Origin: Clostridiaceae bacterium
GTDB lineage: Bacteria; Bacillota; Clostridia; Oscillospirales; Acutalibacteraceae
Direction of reading: 5' to 3'
Length of the DNA stretch: 54,965 nt
NCBI GenBank assembly: GCA_021769555.1
Contig: JAETSR010000015.1
Coordinates: 1 to 54,965, forward strand
The position numbers were made by a program, and so were the translations under genes. The number at the start of each line of letters is the position of its first letter. Position 1 is the first letter of the stretch. Of the stretch, positions 15,782 through 22,892 are shown in pieces. Under the pieces are notes generated by a model. The model saw only the letters and a list, made by a program, of their open reading frames with translations, was not told the origin of the DNA and did no database searches.

Positions 15782-16840
15782 ATGAAAAAATTCATATTGC
15801 CGCTGCTTTTGGCGGCCCTCCTCGTCCTGCCCTCCTGCGGCAGCACCAGCGGGGAGAGCCCGCCGCCGGAGAGCAGCGCGGTCTTGGAGGAGCCGACACC
15901 CACTCCGGAGCCCACCCCGGAACCTACTCCAACACCGGAGCCTACACCCGAGCCCACGCCTACGCCGGAGCCCGAGGCGAAGGGGCTGGTGTTCCTCAAT
16001 GCAGGACAGAAGTGGGGCTCAAACCCGCGCCTTTATGAGGTTTACTGCCTCGACCCTGACACAGGAGCTGCGAGCTTGTTTACCAGCTTCCTGCTGCCCA
16101 CGGCGGTGCCCGGAGATAAATTTGACCTTTATGGGGCGCGGCTGAACCGCCATCTGTTCTCCGACGATTATGACAAGATGTGCGTGTTTGCAATAATGGC
16201 AGAAGGTCACGACCAGCATGTGGGCTGGGTCGATACCCAAGGGAGCTTTTTTGATTTGACCGAGGCTCTTGGCTTGCAACGCAAAAGCGACTTTGAAGAC
16301 CCGGTCGATTATAAACCGGAGGGCTTTGCAAACGGCTGCATAGGATTTGGGTATAACACCAGCAGGGATAATGTGTTTATGTACGTGGAGGATTATGTCC
16401 CTGTGGACAATCCAGTTCCCGAAGCCGTGCAGGAGGGAGCGGTCAAAGAAATTGGGCACCCTTACACTGAAAAAGGTGCCCTGCTCCAGAAAGGCAACAG
16501 AACCTACCAATCAGAGTACGTGACCTCATGGATAGACGACCACCGGGCTATAGTCAACAAATATGTCAGTTTGACAAGCATCATAGAGAACAGCATAATC
16601 GTCGACACTGACGCTCAGACCGAGACGGAATACATCCCCGGCGACTCCCGCTACAACTCCTACGGCGTAGCAAGCCCGGACGGCACACAGATTGCCTTCA
16701 TGTCCAAGCCCAAGAACGGCTCGGGCGGCACGGATATCTACATCACCTCCGTTGACGGCGGCGACCCGGTGAAGGTGGAGACCTCGGAGTGCCCCTTTGA
16801 TTTGGATTCGGAATATTGTATACTGATTGATTGGCGGTAA
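15782..16840 (+). CDS. Lipoprotein with PT/PE-rich linker and beta-propeller-like end
   Basis: 352 aa. Start at 15782 because AGGAGG lies upstream and a lipoprotein signal follows at once: KKFILPLLLAALLVLPSCGS with lipobox LPSC and modified Cys19. Residues ~38-66 are a proline-threonine-glutamate linker (repeats of PTPEPTPEP) encoded by a near-tandem DNA repeat, likely spanning the cell wall. The rest is extracellular; near the C-terminus SPDGTQIAFMSKPKNG and DIYITSVDGGDPVKV resemble WD40/PD40 (TolB-like) blades. Ligand unknown. A structured leader precedes it and a strong terminator follows. Confidence 0.8.
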   Translation: MKKFILPLLLAALLVLPSCGSTSGESPPPESSAVLEEPTPTPEPTPEPTPTPEPTPEPTPTPEPEAKGLVFLNAGQKWGSNPRLYEVYCLDPDTGAASLFTSFLLPTAVPGDKFDLYGARLNRHLFSDDYDKMCVFAIMAEGHDQHVGWVDTQGSFFDLTEALGLQRKSDFEDPVDYKPEGFANGCIGFGYNTSRDNVFMYVEDYVPVDNPVPEAVQEGAVKEIGHPYTEKGALLQKGNRTYQSEYVTSWIDDHRAIVNKYVSLTSIIENSIIVDTDAQTETEYIPGDSRYNSYGVASPDGTQIAFMSKPKNGSGGTDIYITSVDGGDPVKVETSECPFDLDSEYCILIDWR

Positions 16841-16844
16841 GTAA

Positions 16845-16870
16845 AAGGGAGCCCTTCGGCTCCCTTTTTT
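16845..16870 (+). terminator. Terminator between lipoprotein and PBECR4-like gene
   Basis: AAGGGAGCC and GGCTCCCTT form a 9-bp stem with a CTTC loop followed by TTTT. Runs of A and T on both sides allow use on both strands, so it can serve both convergent genes. Confidence 0.88.
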
Positions 16871-16879
16871 GTGTGCAAG

Positions 16880-17533
16880 CTAGCCCTTCGGAACCGGGAG
16901 ATACCCGTAGGCTTCGGGATAAATCACCCTGTCCCAGTCCGTTTTCTTGGCTCGAAAGGTCAGTTCTGCGTATTTTTCCTCGTAAAGCTCCTTGCGGTAC
17001 ACGGCTATCACTCTCAGGCATTCGGCCACGTTGTCTCTGATATCCTCTTTCAGAACCGTGTTTGGGACATATGAGCCGGTGAGGGCGTCTGTGACTAGGC
17101 CCACGCAGGCCTTTTCGCCGCCCACCAGCTTTTCTGTGTACAGCTTCGGCCTTACGGAGCCGCAGTCTCCGAGCATATGGGCAGAGAGGCTTTTGTTCAG
17201 CACCTTTGGCAGTATTTCCAGCTTCAGATGCGTTGTGCCGTCGTCTGAGAAGTCGAAGTCGGAGGGGCTCAGGCGGTGGGCTATGCACCTTCTGAAGAAA
17301 TCTGCCGCAGGGATGGGGGGATTTTTATGTACCTTCAGGCCTGTGAGATGGAGGAAGTTTTTGTCATAAAAGGCCGCCTCAACGGCGGTGACGCGCATAT
17401 GCTTGTCTGCGCAGATGAACAGGAGGCTTCTGTCAAGGAGCTCGTCTTTGTACTTTTCCGCGCCGGACACAACTATGCCCACAGCCTCTTCCTTTGTAAA
17501 GCTTTTCATGATAAGCGACACATCTTTTCCCAT
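16880..17533 (-). CDS. PBECR4-like predicted RNase, possible type III-like toxin
   Basis: 217 aa. The sequence resembles the PBECR4 family (predicted nucleases of the barnase/EndoU/colicin E5-D/RelE fold): FTKEEAVGIVVSGAEKYK, EAAFYDKNFLHLTGLKV, AADFFRRCI, TTHLKLEILPKVLN, YVPNTVLKEDIRDNV, VYRKELYEEKYAELTFRAK, and a C-terminal WDRVIYPEAYGYLPV. Catalytic residues cannot be assigned from reading alone. There is no good ribosome site before the ATG at 17533 or the one at 17509, suggesting low translation. Upstream on the same strand are a strong promoter, three structured RNA units and a terminator (17555-17763), the plan of a type III toxin-antitoxin locus. PBECR4 membership is from memory of the family pattern and should be confirmed. 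Confidence 0.6.
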   Translation of the reverse strand: MGKDVSLIMKSFTKEEAVGIVVSGAEKYKDELLDRSLLFICADKHMRVTAVEAAFYDKNFLHLTGLKVHKNPPIPAADFFRRCIAHRLSPSDFDFSDDGTTHLKLEILPKVLNKSLSAHMLGDCGSVRPKLYTEKLVGGEKACVGLVTDALTGSYVPNTVLKEDIRDNVAECLRVIAVYRKELYEEKYAELTFRAKKTDWDRVIYPEAYGYLPVPKG

Positions 17534-17554
17534 ATTCTCGGCGGCAAGGAAAGA

Positions 17555-17589
17555 GGGAGACTATAACGCCGCGGCGCTATGCGTCTCCC
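17555..17589 (-). terminator. Hairpin terminator between RNA repeats and PBECR4-like gene
   Basis: GGGAGAC (17583-17589 on the minus strand) pairs with GTCTCCC (17555-17561); the inner part ATAGCGC/GCGTTAT extends the stem. A T/C-rich tail TCTTTCCTT follows. It lies 22 bases before the start codon, so most transcripts would stop before the nuclease gene, as in type III systems. Confidence 0.6.
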
Positions 17590-17590
17590 C

Positions 17591-17763
17591 TTTATAGCTG
17601 GTTTTACCGTTGTCCGCCAACTCTCGGCTCCCTCCGGCCTCAGCCGTTCTGCCGCATAGCTCTCAGGTTTTTCCGTTGCCTGCCAACTCTCCAGCCCTCT
17701 GTCTGGAATAAATTTCGGATTTTCTGGTGCCCAGCCGCACCGAAGGAATGACGTCCTTCATCC
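17591..17763 (-). ncRNA. Putative repeat RNA, type III-like antitoxin candidate
   Basis: The region between promoter (17770-17798) and terminator holds three units that each combine a short stem with an A-rich stretch. Unit a (17741 down): GGTGC/GCACC stem, loop GGCTGG, then AGAAAATCC. Unit b (17691 down): GTTG/CAAC stem, loop GCAGG, then GGAAAAACCTG, where loop CAGG can pair with CCTG to give an H-type pseudoknot. Unit c (17625 down): GTTG/CAAC stem, loop GCGGA, GGTAAAACC. GCTATGCG (17653-17660) is also exactly complementary to 17576-17583, closing a larger domain. Function as RNA antitoxin is inference. Confidence 0.45.
17600..17691 (-). repeat. Two direct repeats (66-nt period) in the leader RNA
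   Basis: Starting at 17691 and 17625 on the minus strand, 23 of the first 26 bases are identical (GAGAGTTGGC, CAACGG, AAAACC blocks). Two of the three changes fall in the predicted hairpin loop, the third in the A-rich stretch; the stem bases are fully kept. Both repeats end in GCTAT after the A-rich stretch. Confidence 0.75.
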
Positions 17764-17769
17764 AGTACT

Positions 17770-17798
17770 AGTATATGCGATTTTGGACGAAGTGTCAA
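17770..17798 (-). promoter_or_regulatory. Strong promoter of the PBECR4-like locus
   Basis: Minus strand TTGACA (17793-17798), 17-base spacer, TATACT (17770-17775). It lies ~235 bases before the nuclease start; the space between is filled by the structured repeats and the terminator. Confidence 0.75.
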
Positions 17799-17815
17799 GG
17801 AATTTTATGAAATAA

Positions 17816-19726
17816 TTACTCTAACTCAAACGCCCCAGTATAAAGCTGATAATACTTCCCCCTCTGGGCAATGAGCTCCTCATGCGTCCCGCGCTCAATG
17901 ATATGCCCCAGCTCCAGCACCATGATGCTGTCGGAGTTCTGGACGGTGCTGAGCCTGTGGGCGATGACGAAGACTGTGCGGCCCTGCATGAGGCCGTCCA
18001 TGCCCTTTTGCACCAGGCGCTCGGTGCGGGTGTCGATGGAGGAGGTGGCCTCGTCCAGCACCATCACGGGCGGGTCGGCCACGGCGGCGCGGGCTATACT
18101 GAGGAGCTGCCTCTGGCCCTGGCTCAGGCTCCCGCCGTCGCCGGTGAGCATAGTGTCGTAGCCCTCGGGCAGGCGGCGTATGAAGCCGTCGGCGTTGGCG
18201 AGCTTTGCGGCGGCCTCAACTTCTTCGTCGGTGGCGTCCAGCTTGCCGTAGCGGATATTGTCCCTGACGGTGCCGGTGAAGAGGTTGGTGTCCTGGAGCA
18301 CCACCCCAAGGGAGCGGCGCAGGTCGGGCTTTCTTATCTTGTTGATATTGATGCCGTCATAGCGAATCTTGCCGTCGGCGATGTCGTAGAAGCGGTTTAT
18401 GAGGTTGGTGATGGTGGTCTTGCCCGCGCCCGTGGCGCCCACGAAGGCTATCTTCTTGCCGGGCTGGGCGTCGATGTCGATGTTGTGGAGCACCAGCTTC
18501 TCCTCGTTATAGCCAAAGTCCACGTCCAGTAGCTCCACCTCGCCGGTGAGCCGCTGATAGGTGACGGTGCCGTCCTCCTTATGGGGGTGCTTCCAGGCCC
18601 AGAGTCCGGTGCGCTCGGGGGTCTCGGTGAGGACGCCGTCTACCTCTTTGGCGTTCACCAGGGTGACGTAGCCCTCGTCCTGTTCGGGGGCCTCGTCCAT
18701 CATTTCAAAGATACGCTCTGCTCCCGCTAAGGCCATGACTATCACGTTGAACTGCTGGGCTATCTGGCCTATGGGCTGGGAGAAGCTGCGGCTGAGCTGC
18801 AAAAACGCCGCTATGCCTCCAAGGGTCAGGCCGCCCACGCCGCCTATGGCCAGAGCGCCGCCGGCTATGGCAATGAGCGCATATTGCAGGTGCCCCATAT
18901 TGTTCATGACAGGGCCCATTATATTGGCGAAGCTGTTGGCCCTCGCGCTGTCGCTTCTCAGCTGGCCGTTGAGCTTGTCGAAGTCTTCCTTGGCGCGCTC
19001 CTCGTGGCAGAAGACCTTTATCACCTTCTGCCCGGTGACCATTTCCTCGATATACCCGTTGATATTCCCCAGGGACTTCTGCTGGCGCACGAAGTACTTA
19101 CCGGACATGCCGCCTATCTTCCCGGTGAGGAACAGCATGAAGGCCACTATCACAAGCACCAGAACGGTCAGGGGCACGCTGGTGCTCACCATGGCGATGA
19201 ACACCGACACGAGGGTTATCACGGTGTTGAAGAGCTGGGGTATGCTCTGGGAAATGAGCATTCTGAGGGTGTCGGTGTCGTTTGTGTACCGGCTCATGAT
19301 GTCGCCGTGGGTGTGGGTGTCGAAGTACTTTATGGGCAGGCGCTGCATATGGGAGAACAGGTCGTCCCTTATGTCCTTGAGTATTCCCTGGGAGACGTTC
19401 ACCATAAGCCAGTTATAGGTGAAGGTGGTGACAACGCCCATGAGGTATATCAGCGCCATGGTGCCAAGGGCCCTCAGGAGCCCTGTAAATACAGGGTTCT
19501 CCATCTGGAGCAGGGGGGTGATGTAGTCGTCGATGAGGGTCTCAAGGAACATGGAGCCCATGACCCCGGCAAGGGCGCTGACTAAAATGCAAACGAGCAC
19601 CACTGCCATGCGTATCCTGTTGGGGAGGTCCATATAGCTTAAAAGCCTCTTTATGGTCTTCCCCTGGTTTTTCGGTTTCGGCCTGTTCTTGGCGTAGGCC
19701 GCGCCCATCGGTCCTCTAGGAGGCAT
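17816..19726 (-). CDS. MarR-linked heterodimeric ABC exporter, canonical half
   Basis: 636 aa permease-ATPase fusion. Membrane helices occupy ~40-340; the ATPase domain has Walker A GATGAGKTT, signature LSQGQRQ, Walker B VMVLDEATSSID with the catalytic glutamate, and switch histidine VIAHRLST. An insertion of about 40 residues between the membrane domain and the ATPase (PEQDEGYVTLVNAKEVDGV...) makes it longer than its partner. GGAGAG precedes the ATG, and the start overlaps the end of the partner gene by 11 bases. Last gene of a marR-ABC-ABC operon. Confidence 0.92.
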   Translation of the reverse strand: MPPRGPMGAAYAKNRPKPKNQGKTIKRLLSYMDLPNRIRMAVVLVCILVSALAGVMGSMFLETLIDDYITPLLQMENPVFTGLLRALGTMALIYLMGVVTTFTYNWLMVNVSQGILKDIRDDLFSHMQRLPIKYFDTHTHGDIMSRYTNDTDTLRMLISQSIPQLFNTVITLVSVFIAMVSTSVPLTVLVLVIVAFMLFLTGKIGGMSGKYFVRQQKSLGNINGYIEEMVTGQKVIKVFCHEERAKEDFDKLNGQLRSDSARANSFANIMGPVMNNMGHLQYALIAIAGGALAIGGVGGLTLGGIAAFLQLSRSFSQPIGQIAQQFNVIVMALAGAERIFEMMDEAPEQDEGYVTLVNAKEVDGVLTETPERTGLWAWKHPHKEDGTVTYQRLTGEVELLDVDFGYNEEKLVLHNIDIDAQPGKKIAFVGATGAGKTTITNLINRFYDIADGKIRYDGININKIRKPDLRRSLGVVLQDTNLFTGTVRDNIRYGKLDATDEEVEAAAKLANADGFIRRLPEGYDTMLTGDGGSLSQGQRQLLSIARAAVADPPVMVLDEATSSIDTRTERLVQKGMDGLMQGRTVFVIAHRLSTVQNSDSIMVLELGHIIERGTHEELIAQRGKYYQLYTGAFELE

Positions 19727-21449
19727 TCGCGGTCTCTCCTTTCTGCTGGGATTCGTAGACTTCTCTGTAAATTGGGCTGGACTTCAAAAGCTCCTCGTGG
19801 GTGCCTACGTCTGCTATCCTGCCGCCGTCCAGCACGATTATCTGGTCCGCGTCCTGCACGGAGCTGACACGCTGGGCTATTATCAGCTTGGTGGTGTCGG
19901 GTATCTCGTTCTTGAACGCGTCCCTTATCAGCGCGTCGGTATGGGTGTCCACGGCGCTGGTGGAGTCATCAAGAATAAGCATCTTGGGCTTCTTTAAAAG
20001 GGCCCGGGCTATGCAGAGCCGCTGCTTCTGCCCGCCGGAGACGTTCGTGCCGCCCTGCTCGATATAGGTGTCGTAGCCATCGGGGAACTCCCTTATAAAG
20101 CCGTCGGCCTGGGCCAATTTACAGACCCGCTCAATGTCCTCGTCTGTGGCGTTCTCGTCGCCCCATCTTAAATTGTCCTTGATGGTGCCGGAGAAGAGCT
20201 CGTTCTTCTGAAGGACCATGGCCACCTCCTCCCGGAGGGCCTCCACGTTATAGTCCCGCACGTCCTCGCCGCCCACCAGGACCTGCCCGCTCACAGCGTC
20301 GTAGAGCCTTGGAATAAGCTGCACAAGGCTGGACTTGCCGCTGCCGGTGCCGCCTAAAATGCCCACTGTCTGCCCGGACTTGATGTCGAGGTTTATCCCG
20401 GAAAGGCAGGCGCGGCCCGAGCGCTTATAGTTGAAGTCCACGTCCCTGAACTGTATTGAGCCGTCTTTGACGGCGGTAAGGTTTTTCTCGCCGTTAAGTA
20501 TGTCGCTCTGCTCATCCAAAATCTCCACCACGCGGGCGGCCGAGGCCCTGGACATGGTGCCCATCACCAGTATCATGGTGAGCATCATAAGGCTTATGAG
20601 CACCTGCATGGCGTAGCTCATCATGCTCATGAGCTGGCCGGTCGTCATGGATGAGCCCACTATGAGCTTCGCCCCGAACCAGGATATCAGGAGGATTATG
20701 GCGTACATGCAGAACTGCATTAAGGGGGAGTTGAAGGCCAGTATCTTCTCAGCCAGGGCCGAGTCGTGCCGCAGCTTCTCTGAGGCGTCCACGAATTTCT
20801 CGGTCTCGTAGTCCTCCCGCACAAAGGCCTTTACCACTCTTATGCCCCTAAGGTTCTCCTGGACCACGGTATTCATGCGGTCGTAGTGCTTGAACATGCG
20901 GGTGAAGGCCGGGTGTGCCTTCATGGAGATAAACCCGAGTCCCGCGCCCAGGATGGGTATGGCTGCAAGAAACAGCAGGGCCAGCCGGGCGTTTACCAGG
21001 AATGCCATCACCATTGAGAAGATGAGGGTGGATGGGGCGCGCACAGCAATGCGTATGAGCATTTGGAAGGTGTTCTGGATGTTTGTCACGTCGGTGGTGA
21101 GGCGGGTGACTATGCTGCCGGTGGAGAACTTGTCGATATTTGCAAAGGAATATTTCTGCACGGCATAGTACATGTCCTGCCGAAGGTTCTTTGCAAAGCC
21201 CGTGGAGGCCCTAGCCCCGAAGAAGCCCGACAGCACGCCGAAGGCCATGGACACTATGGCGCAGAGCACCAGGAGCAGGCCTACCTTCCAGATAACGCCC
21301 ATGTCCCCGGCGTTTATGCCGTTGTCTATCAGGAACGCCATGAGCACTGGGATTATGACCTCCATGACCACCTCCATGGCGGCGGTCACAGGGGTGAGCA
21401 CCGTGTCCCGCTTGTATTCCCGTATGGCGCGGGAAAGCTTGCGAATCAT
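19716..21449 (-). CDS. MarR-linked heterodimeric ABC exporter, degenerate-site half
   Basis: 577 aa. Six membrane helices, then Walker A GGTGSGKSS, signature VSGGQKQR and Walker B MLILDDSTSAVD, where aspartate replaces the catalytic glutamate, and glutamine replaces the switch histidine (IIAQRVSS). As with the pair at 9.4-12.9 kb, this marks the regulatory, poorly hydrolysing site of a heterodimer. It follows the marR gene by 49 bases and overlaps the next ABC gene by 11 bases. Such MarR-ABC operons usually export drugs or toxic lipophilic compounds. Confidence 0.92.
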   Translation of the reverse strand: MIRKLSRAIREYKRDTVLTPVTAAMEVVMEVIIPVLMAFLIDNGINAGDMGVIWKVGLLLVLCAIVSMAFGVLSGFFGARASTGFAKNLRQDMYYAVQKYSFANIDKFSTGSIVTRLTTDVTNIQNTFQMLIRIAVRAPSTLIFSMVMAFLVNARLALLFLAAIPILGAGLGFISMKAHPAFTRMFKHYDRMNTVVQENLRGIRVVKAFVREDYETEKFVDASEKLRHDSALAEKILAFNSPLMQFCMYAIILLISWFGAKLIVGSSMTTGQLMSMMSYAMQVLISLMMLTMILVMGTMSRASAARVVEILDEQSDILNGEKNLTAVKDGSIQFRDVDFNYKRSGRACLSGINLDIKSGQTVGILGGTGSGKSSLVQLIPRLYDAVSGQVLVGGEDVRDYNVEALREEVAMVLQKNELFSGTIKDNLRWGDENATDEDIERVCKLAQADGFIREFPDGYDTYIEQGGTNVSGGQKQRLCIARALLKKPKMLILDDSTSAVDTHTDALIRDAFKNEIPDTTKLIIAQRVSSVQDADQIIVLDGGRIADVGTHEELLKSSPIYREVYESQQKGETANAS

Positions 21450-21498
21450 CTTTATTATCAGTCCTTTCTGAAATTATTATTAAATAATAATATAACGG

Positions 21499-21966
21499 TC
21501 AGTCCTCAAGGGACCTGCGTATCTTTTCGCACAGGCCTATGAAGGTCTCCTTCTCCTCAGGGGTCAGGCCCGAGGAGAGCTTCGCCTCGATGGCGGCGAT
21601 GGTCTGCTGGAACTTCTCCTGGCGCTCTACGGCCTTTTCCGTGAGCTCTATCTTTTTAAGCCGCGCGTCCCAGGGCACGGGGCTGCGGGTTATCATGCCG
21701 TCCTTCTCCATGGCCTGCAAAATCCCGGTCATGGTGGAGCGCCGCACGGAGAACTGCTGCTGCAAATCCCGCTGGAAAATATCCTGGTCCCTATTGTCAT
21801 AAAGGAAACCTATGAGCCAGCCGTACACCCCGGCCCCCGAGTGCCCGCCGTCCTCGCCCACATACTGGTGGGTGAGCCAGCGAATCATATGGGACAGGCC
21901 GTTTATCTGAAACCCGACCTCTTCCCGGTGCTCTACCCGGTGAAGCTTTTTGCAGTCCTTCCCCAT
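21499..21966 (-). CDS. MarR family transcriptional regulator
   Basis: 155 aa, standard MarR length. The winged helix is seen in FQRDLQQQFSVRRSTMTGILQAMEKDGMITRSPVPWDARLKKIELT: helix-turn-helix then wing with the conserved D-R near the tip (DARLKK). The first ~40 residues and the last ~35 (EKETFIGLCEKIRRSLED) would form the dimer helices. It most likely represses its own operon with the two ABC genes, through the palindromes around the transcription start (21998-22045). AAAGGAGGAAG lies before ATG. Confidence 0.92.
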   Translation of the reverse strand: MGKDCKKLHRVEHREEVGFQINGLSHMIRWLTHQYVGEDGGHSGAGVYGWLIGFLYDNRDQDIFQRDLQQQFSVRRSTMTGILQAMEKDGMITRSPVPWDARLKKIELTEKAVERQEKFQQTIAAIEAKLSSGLTPEEKETFIGLCEKIRRSLED

Positions 21967-21997
21967 CTTCTTCCTCCTTTCCTTTTGGTAGGCAGCG

Positions 21998-22045
21998 AAC
22001 AGTTAGTTTATGTACTGTTAGAAACCGAACTGTTAGACTGCTAAC
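21998..22045 (-). promoter_or_regulatory. Candidate MarR operators
   Basis: Two palindromes lie directly downstream of the -10 box: GTTAG-ACTG-CTAAC (22032-22045), covering the transcription start, and AACAGT-N10-ACTGTT (21998-22019) in the leader. Both share the TAACAG/GTTAG theme. Assignment to the adjacent MarR protein is inference from position. Confidence 0.6.
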
Positions 22046-22074
22046 ATTATACCTCTGTCTTTTGAAGTTGTCAA
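22046..22074 (-). promoter_or_regulatory. Consensus promoter of the marR-ABC operon
   Basis: Minus strand TTGACA (22069-22074), 17 bases, TATAAT (22046-22051): perfect sigma-A match, consistent with a promoter that is silenced by a repressor rather than weak by itself. Confidence 0.8.
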
Positions 22075-22168
22075 GGGGGGATTTGGGATTTTTGGGGGAG
22101 CCCGAGTTTACTTTTAAAGGGGTGATTATGAAAAAGGGCATAATTGAAGAGAAACAGGAGGCAGAATC

Positions 22169-22194
22169 AAAAAAGGAGCCGCAGATGGGCTCCC
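22169..22194 (-). terminator. Terminator after type III toxin gene
   Basis: Minus strand GGAGCC (22188-22193) pairs with GGCTCC (22175-22180) over a 7-base loop, followed by TTTTTT (22169-22174). It begins at the toxin stop codon. Confidence 0.8.
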
Positions 22195-22196
22195 TT

Positions 22197-22670
22197 TTAT
22201 ATAGTCAAAAAGGATTTGAAATATGGCAGAGTGGAATTTGCATAACGGCGCTGCCATTCCCTCGGGTGAAGGGTGCTGATACCGTTAAGGTCGTCCTTAT
22301 AAGCTGTTGCGTAATCGGTCACTTCTTTTGTAATGCGCGGAAGATTTAGTATAGTTTCCCTGTATTCATCCTGGTCAACTACAGCGTGGACAGTACTGTC
22401 TATGTAATCGCTATTGTTTATCAGGACGGATTTTGAGTAATCAAGCCCGGACTGGCAGCTTCGCGACCGCGCCGAGGTTCTGAAATGATAGGCATATGGG
22501 TGCCGGACATGGGACCTGTAGGGAATACAGATAAAGAAGCTGTCATAATATTCAACCAAGAGACATGAATAGGGCCTATTCGCCTTTCTGAGGATTTCTG
22601 GGTACTGGCTTTGGGGGTAGTCCAGAAAAAACTGAGGGGATAAGCTGTAAATTTCCGCTAAATATTCCAT
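22197..22670 (-). CDS. Type III toxin (ToxN/AbiQ/CptN-like endoribonuclease)
   Basis: 157 aa from the ATG at 22668-22670, which has TTGGAG nine bases upstream; the size is that of ToxN/CptN toxins (about 150-175 aa). Recognisable parts: EIYSLSPQFFLDYPQ, then NRPYSCLLVEYYDSFFICIPYRS (residues 31-53, the conserved R-P-Y strand region and I-P-x-R/S-x active-site strand), HPYAYHF, SGLDYSKSVLI (74-84) and DEYRETI. These toxins cut mRNA and are held inactive by a repeated RNA pseudoknot. The call is greatly strengthened by the context: directly upstream are two 53-nt repeats that can form pseudoknots, preceded by a strong promoter and followed by a terminator. Subfamily (CptN versus ToxN) is my inference. 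Confidence 0.78.
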   Translation of the reverse strand: MEYLAEIYSLSPQFFLDYPQSQYPEILRKANRPYSCLLVEYYDSFFICIPYRSHVRHPYAYHFRTSARSRSCQSGLDYSKSVLINNSDYIDSTVHAVVDQDEYRETILNLPRITKEVTDYATAYKDDLNGISTLHPREWQRRYANSTLPYFKSFLTI

Positions 22671-22693
22671 GATTCGACACTCCAATAATCAAA

Positions 22694-22720
22694 GAAAAAG
22701 GGGAGGAAATGTCCCTCCCC
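22694..22720 (-). terminator. Attenuating terminator between antitoxin RNA and toxin
   Basis: Minus strand GGGGAGG and CCTCCCC form a 7-bp GC-rich stem with a 7-base loop, followed by TTTTTCTTT. It sits 24 bases before the toxin start, exactly where type III systems place the terminator that sets the RNA-to-toxin ratio. Confidence 0.85.
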
Positions 22721-22725
22721 TGTCA

Positions 22726-22831
22726 GATAGCTTCGCTCGGTCAGTTTTTATTTTACCGTTGAGTCGGAACCGTCACTCAACATCATCACCCGGTCAGTTT
22801 TTATTTTACCGACGAGTCAGAACCGTCACTC
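22726..22831 (-). repeat. Two tandem 53-nt repeats of the antitoxin RNA
   Basis: Unit 1 runs from 22831 to 22779 and unit 2 from 22778 to 22726 on the minus strand. GAGTGACGGTTC, CGACTC or TGACTC, and CGGTAAAATAAAAACTGACC are shared; differences concentrate at paired stem positions and in the 3' spacer. Confidence 0.9.
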
Positions 22832-22886
22832 GTCTCATGCAGAAGCTATCCATATAGAACCTGGTCCGAAGTTAGTATATCCTTCT
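22726..22886 (-). ncRNA. Type III antitoxin RNA (ToxI/CptI-like), two pseudoknot repeats
   Basis: Transcript from about 22886 (7 bases after the -10 box) to the terminator. Two 53-nt units each have a perfect 7-bp stem: GACGAGT/ACTCGTC in the first and GTTGAGT/ACTCAAC in the second; the changes at stem positions 2-3 (AC to TT) and their partners are compensatory. The 10-base loop (GACGGTTCTG or GACGGTTCCG) can pair through CGGTT with AACTG in the following tail, giving an H-type pseudoknot with an A-rich third loop (GGTAAAATAAAA). GATAGCTTC (22842-22850) pairs perfectly with 22726-22734, closing both units into one domain. Confidence 0.78.
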
Positions 22887-22892
22887 ATCAAC

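Noticed and set aside
15899-15975. A structural DNA repeat in the lipoprotein gene as a mobile or regulatory element
   Set aside because: It simply encodes the PT/PE-rich linker of a surface protein, a common cause of near-tandem repeats.
22726-22850. CRISPR array or tandem riboswitch (mini-ykkC, preQ1) for the 53-nt repeats
   Set aside because: Only two units without unique spacers, so not CRISPR. The loop is 10 nt, not the 4-nt ACGR of guanidine-II, and the preQ1 consensus is absent. The downstream gene is a ToxN-like toxin, which explains the repeats better.
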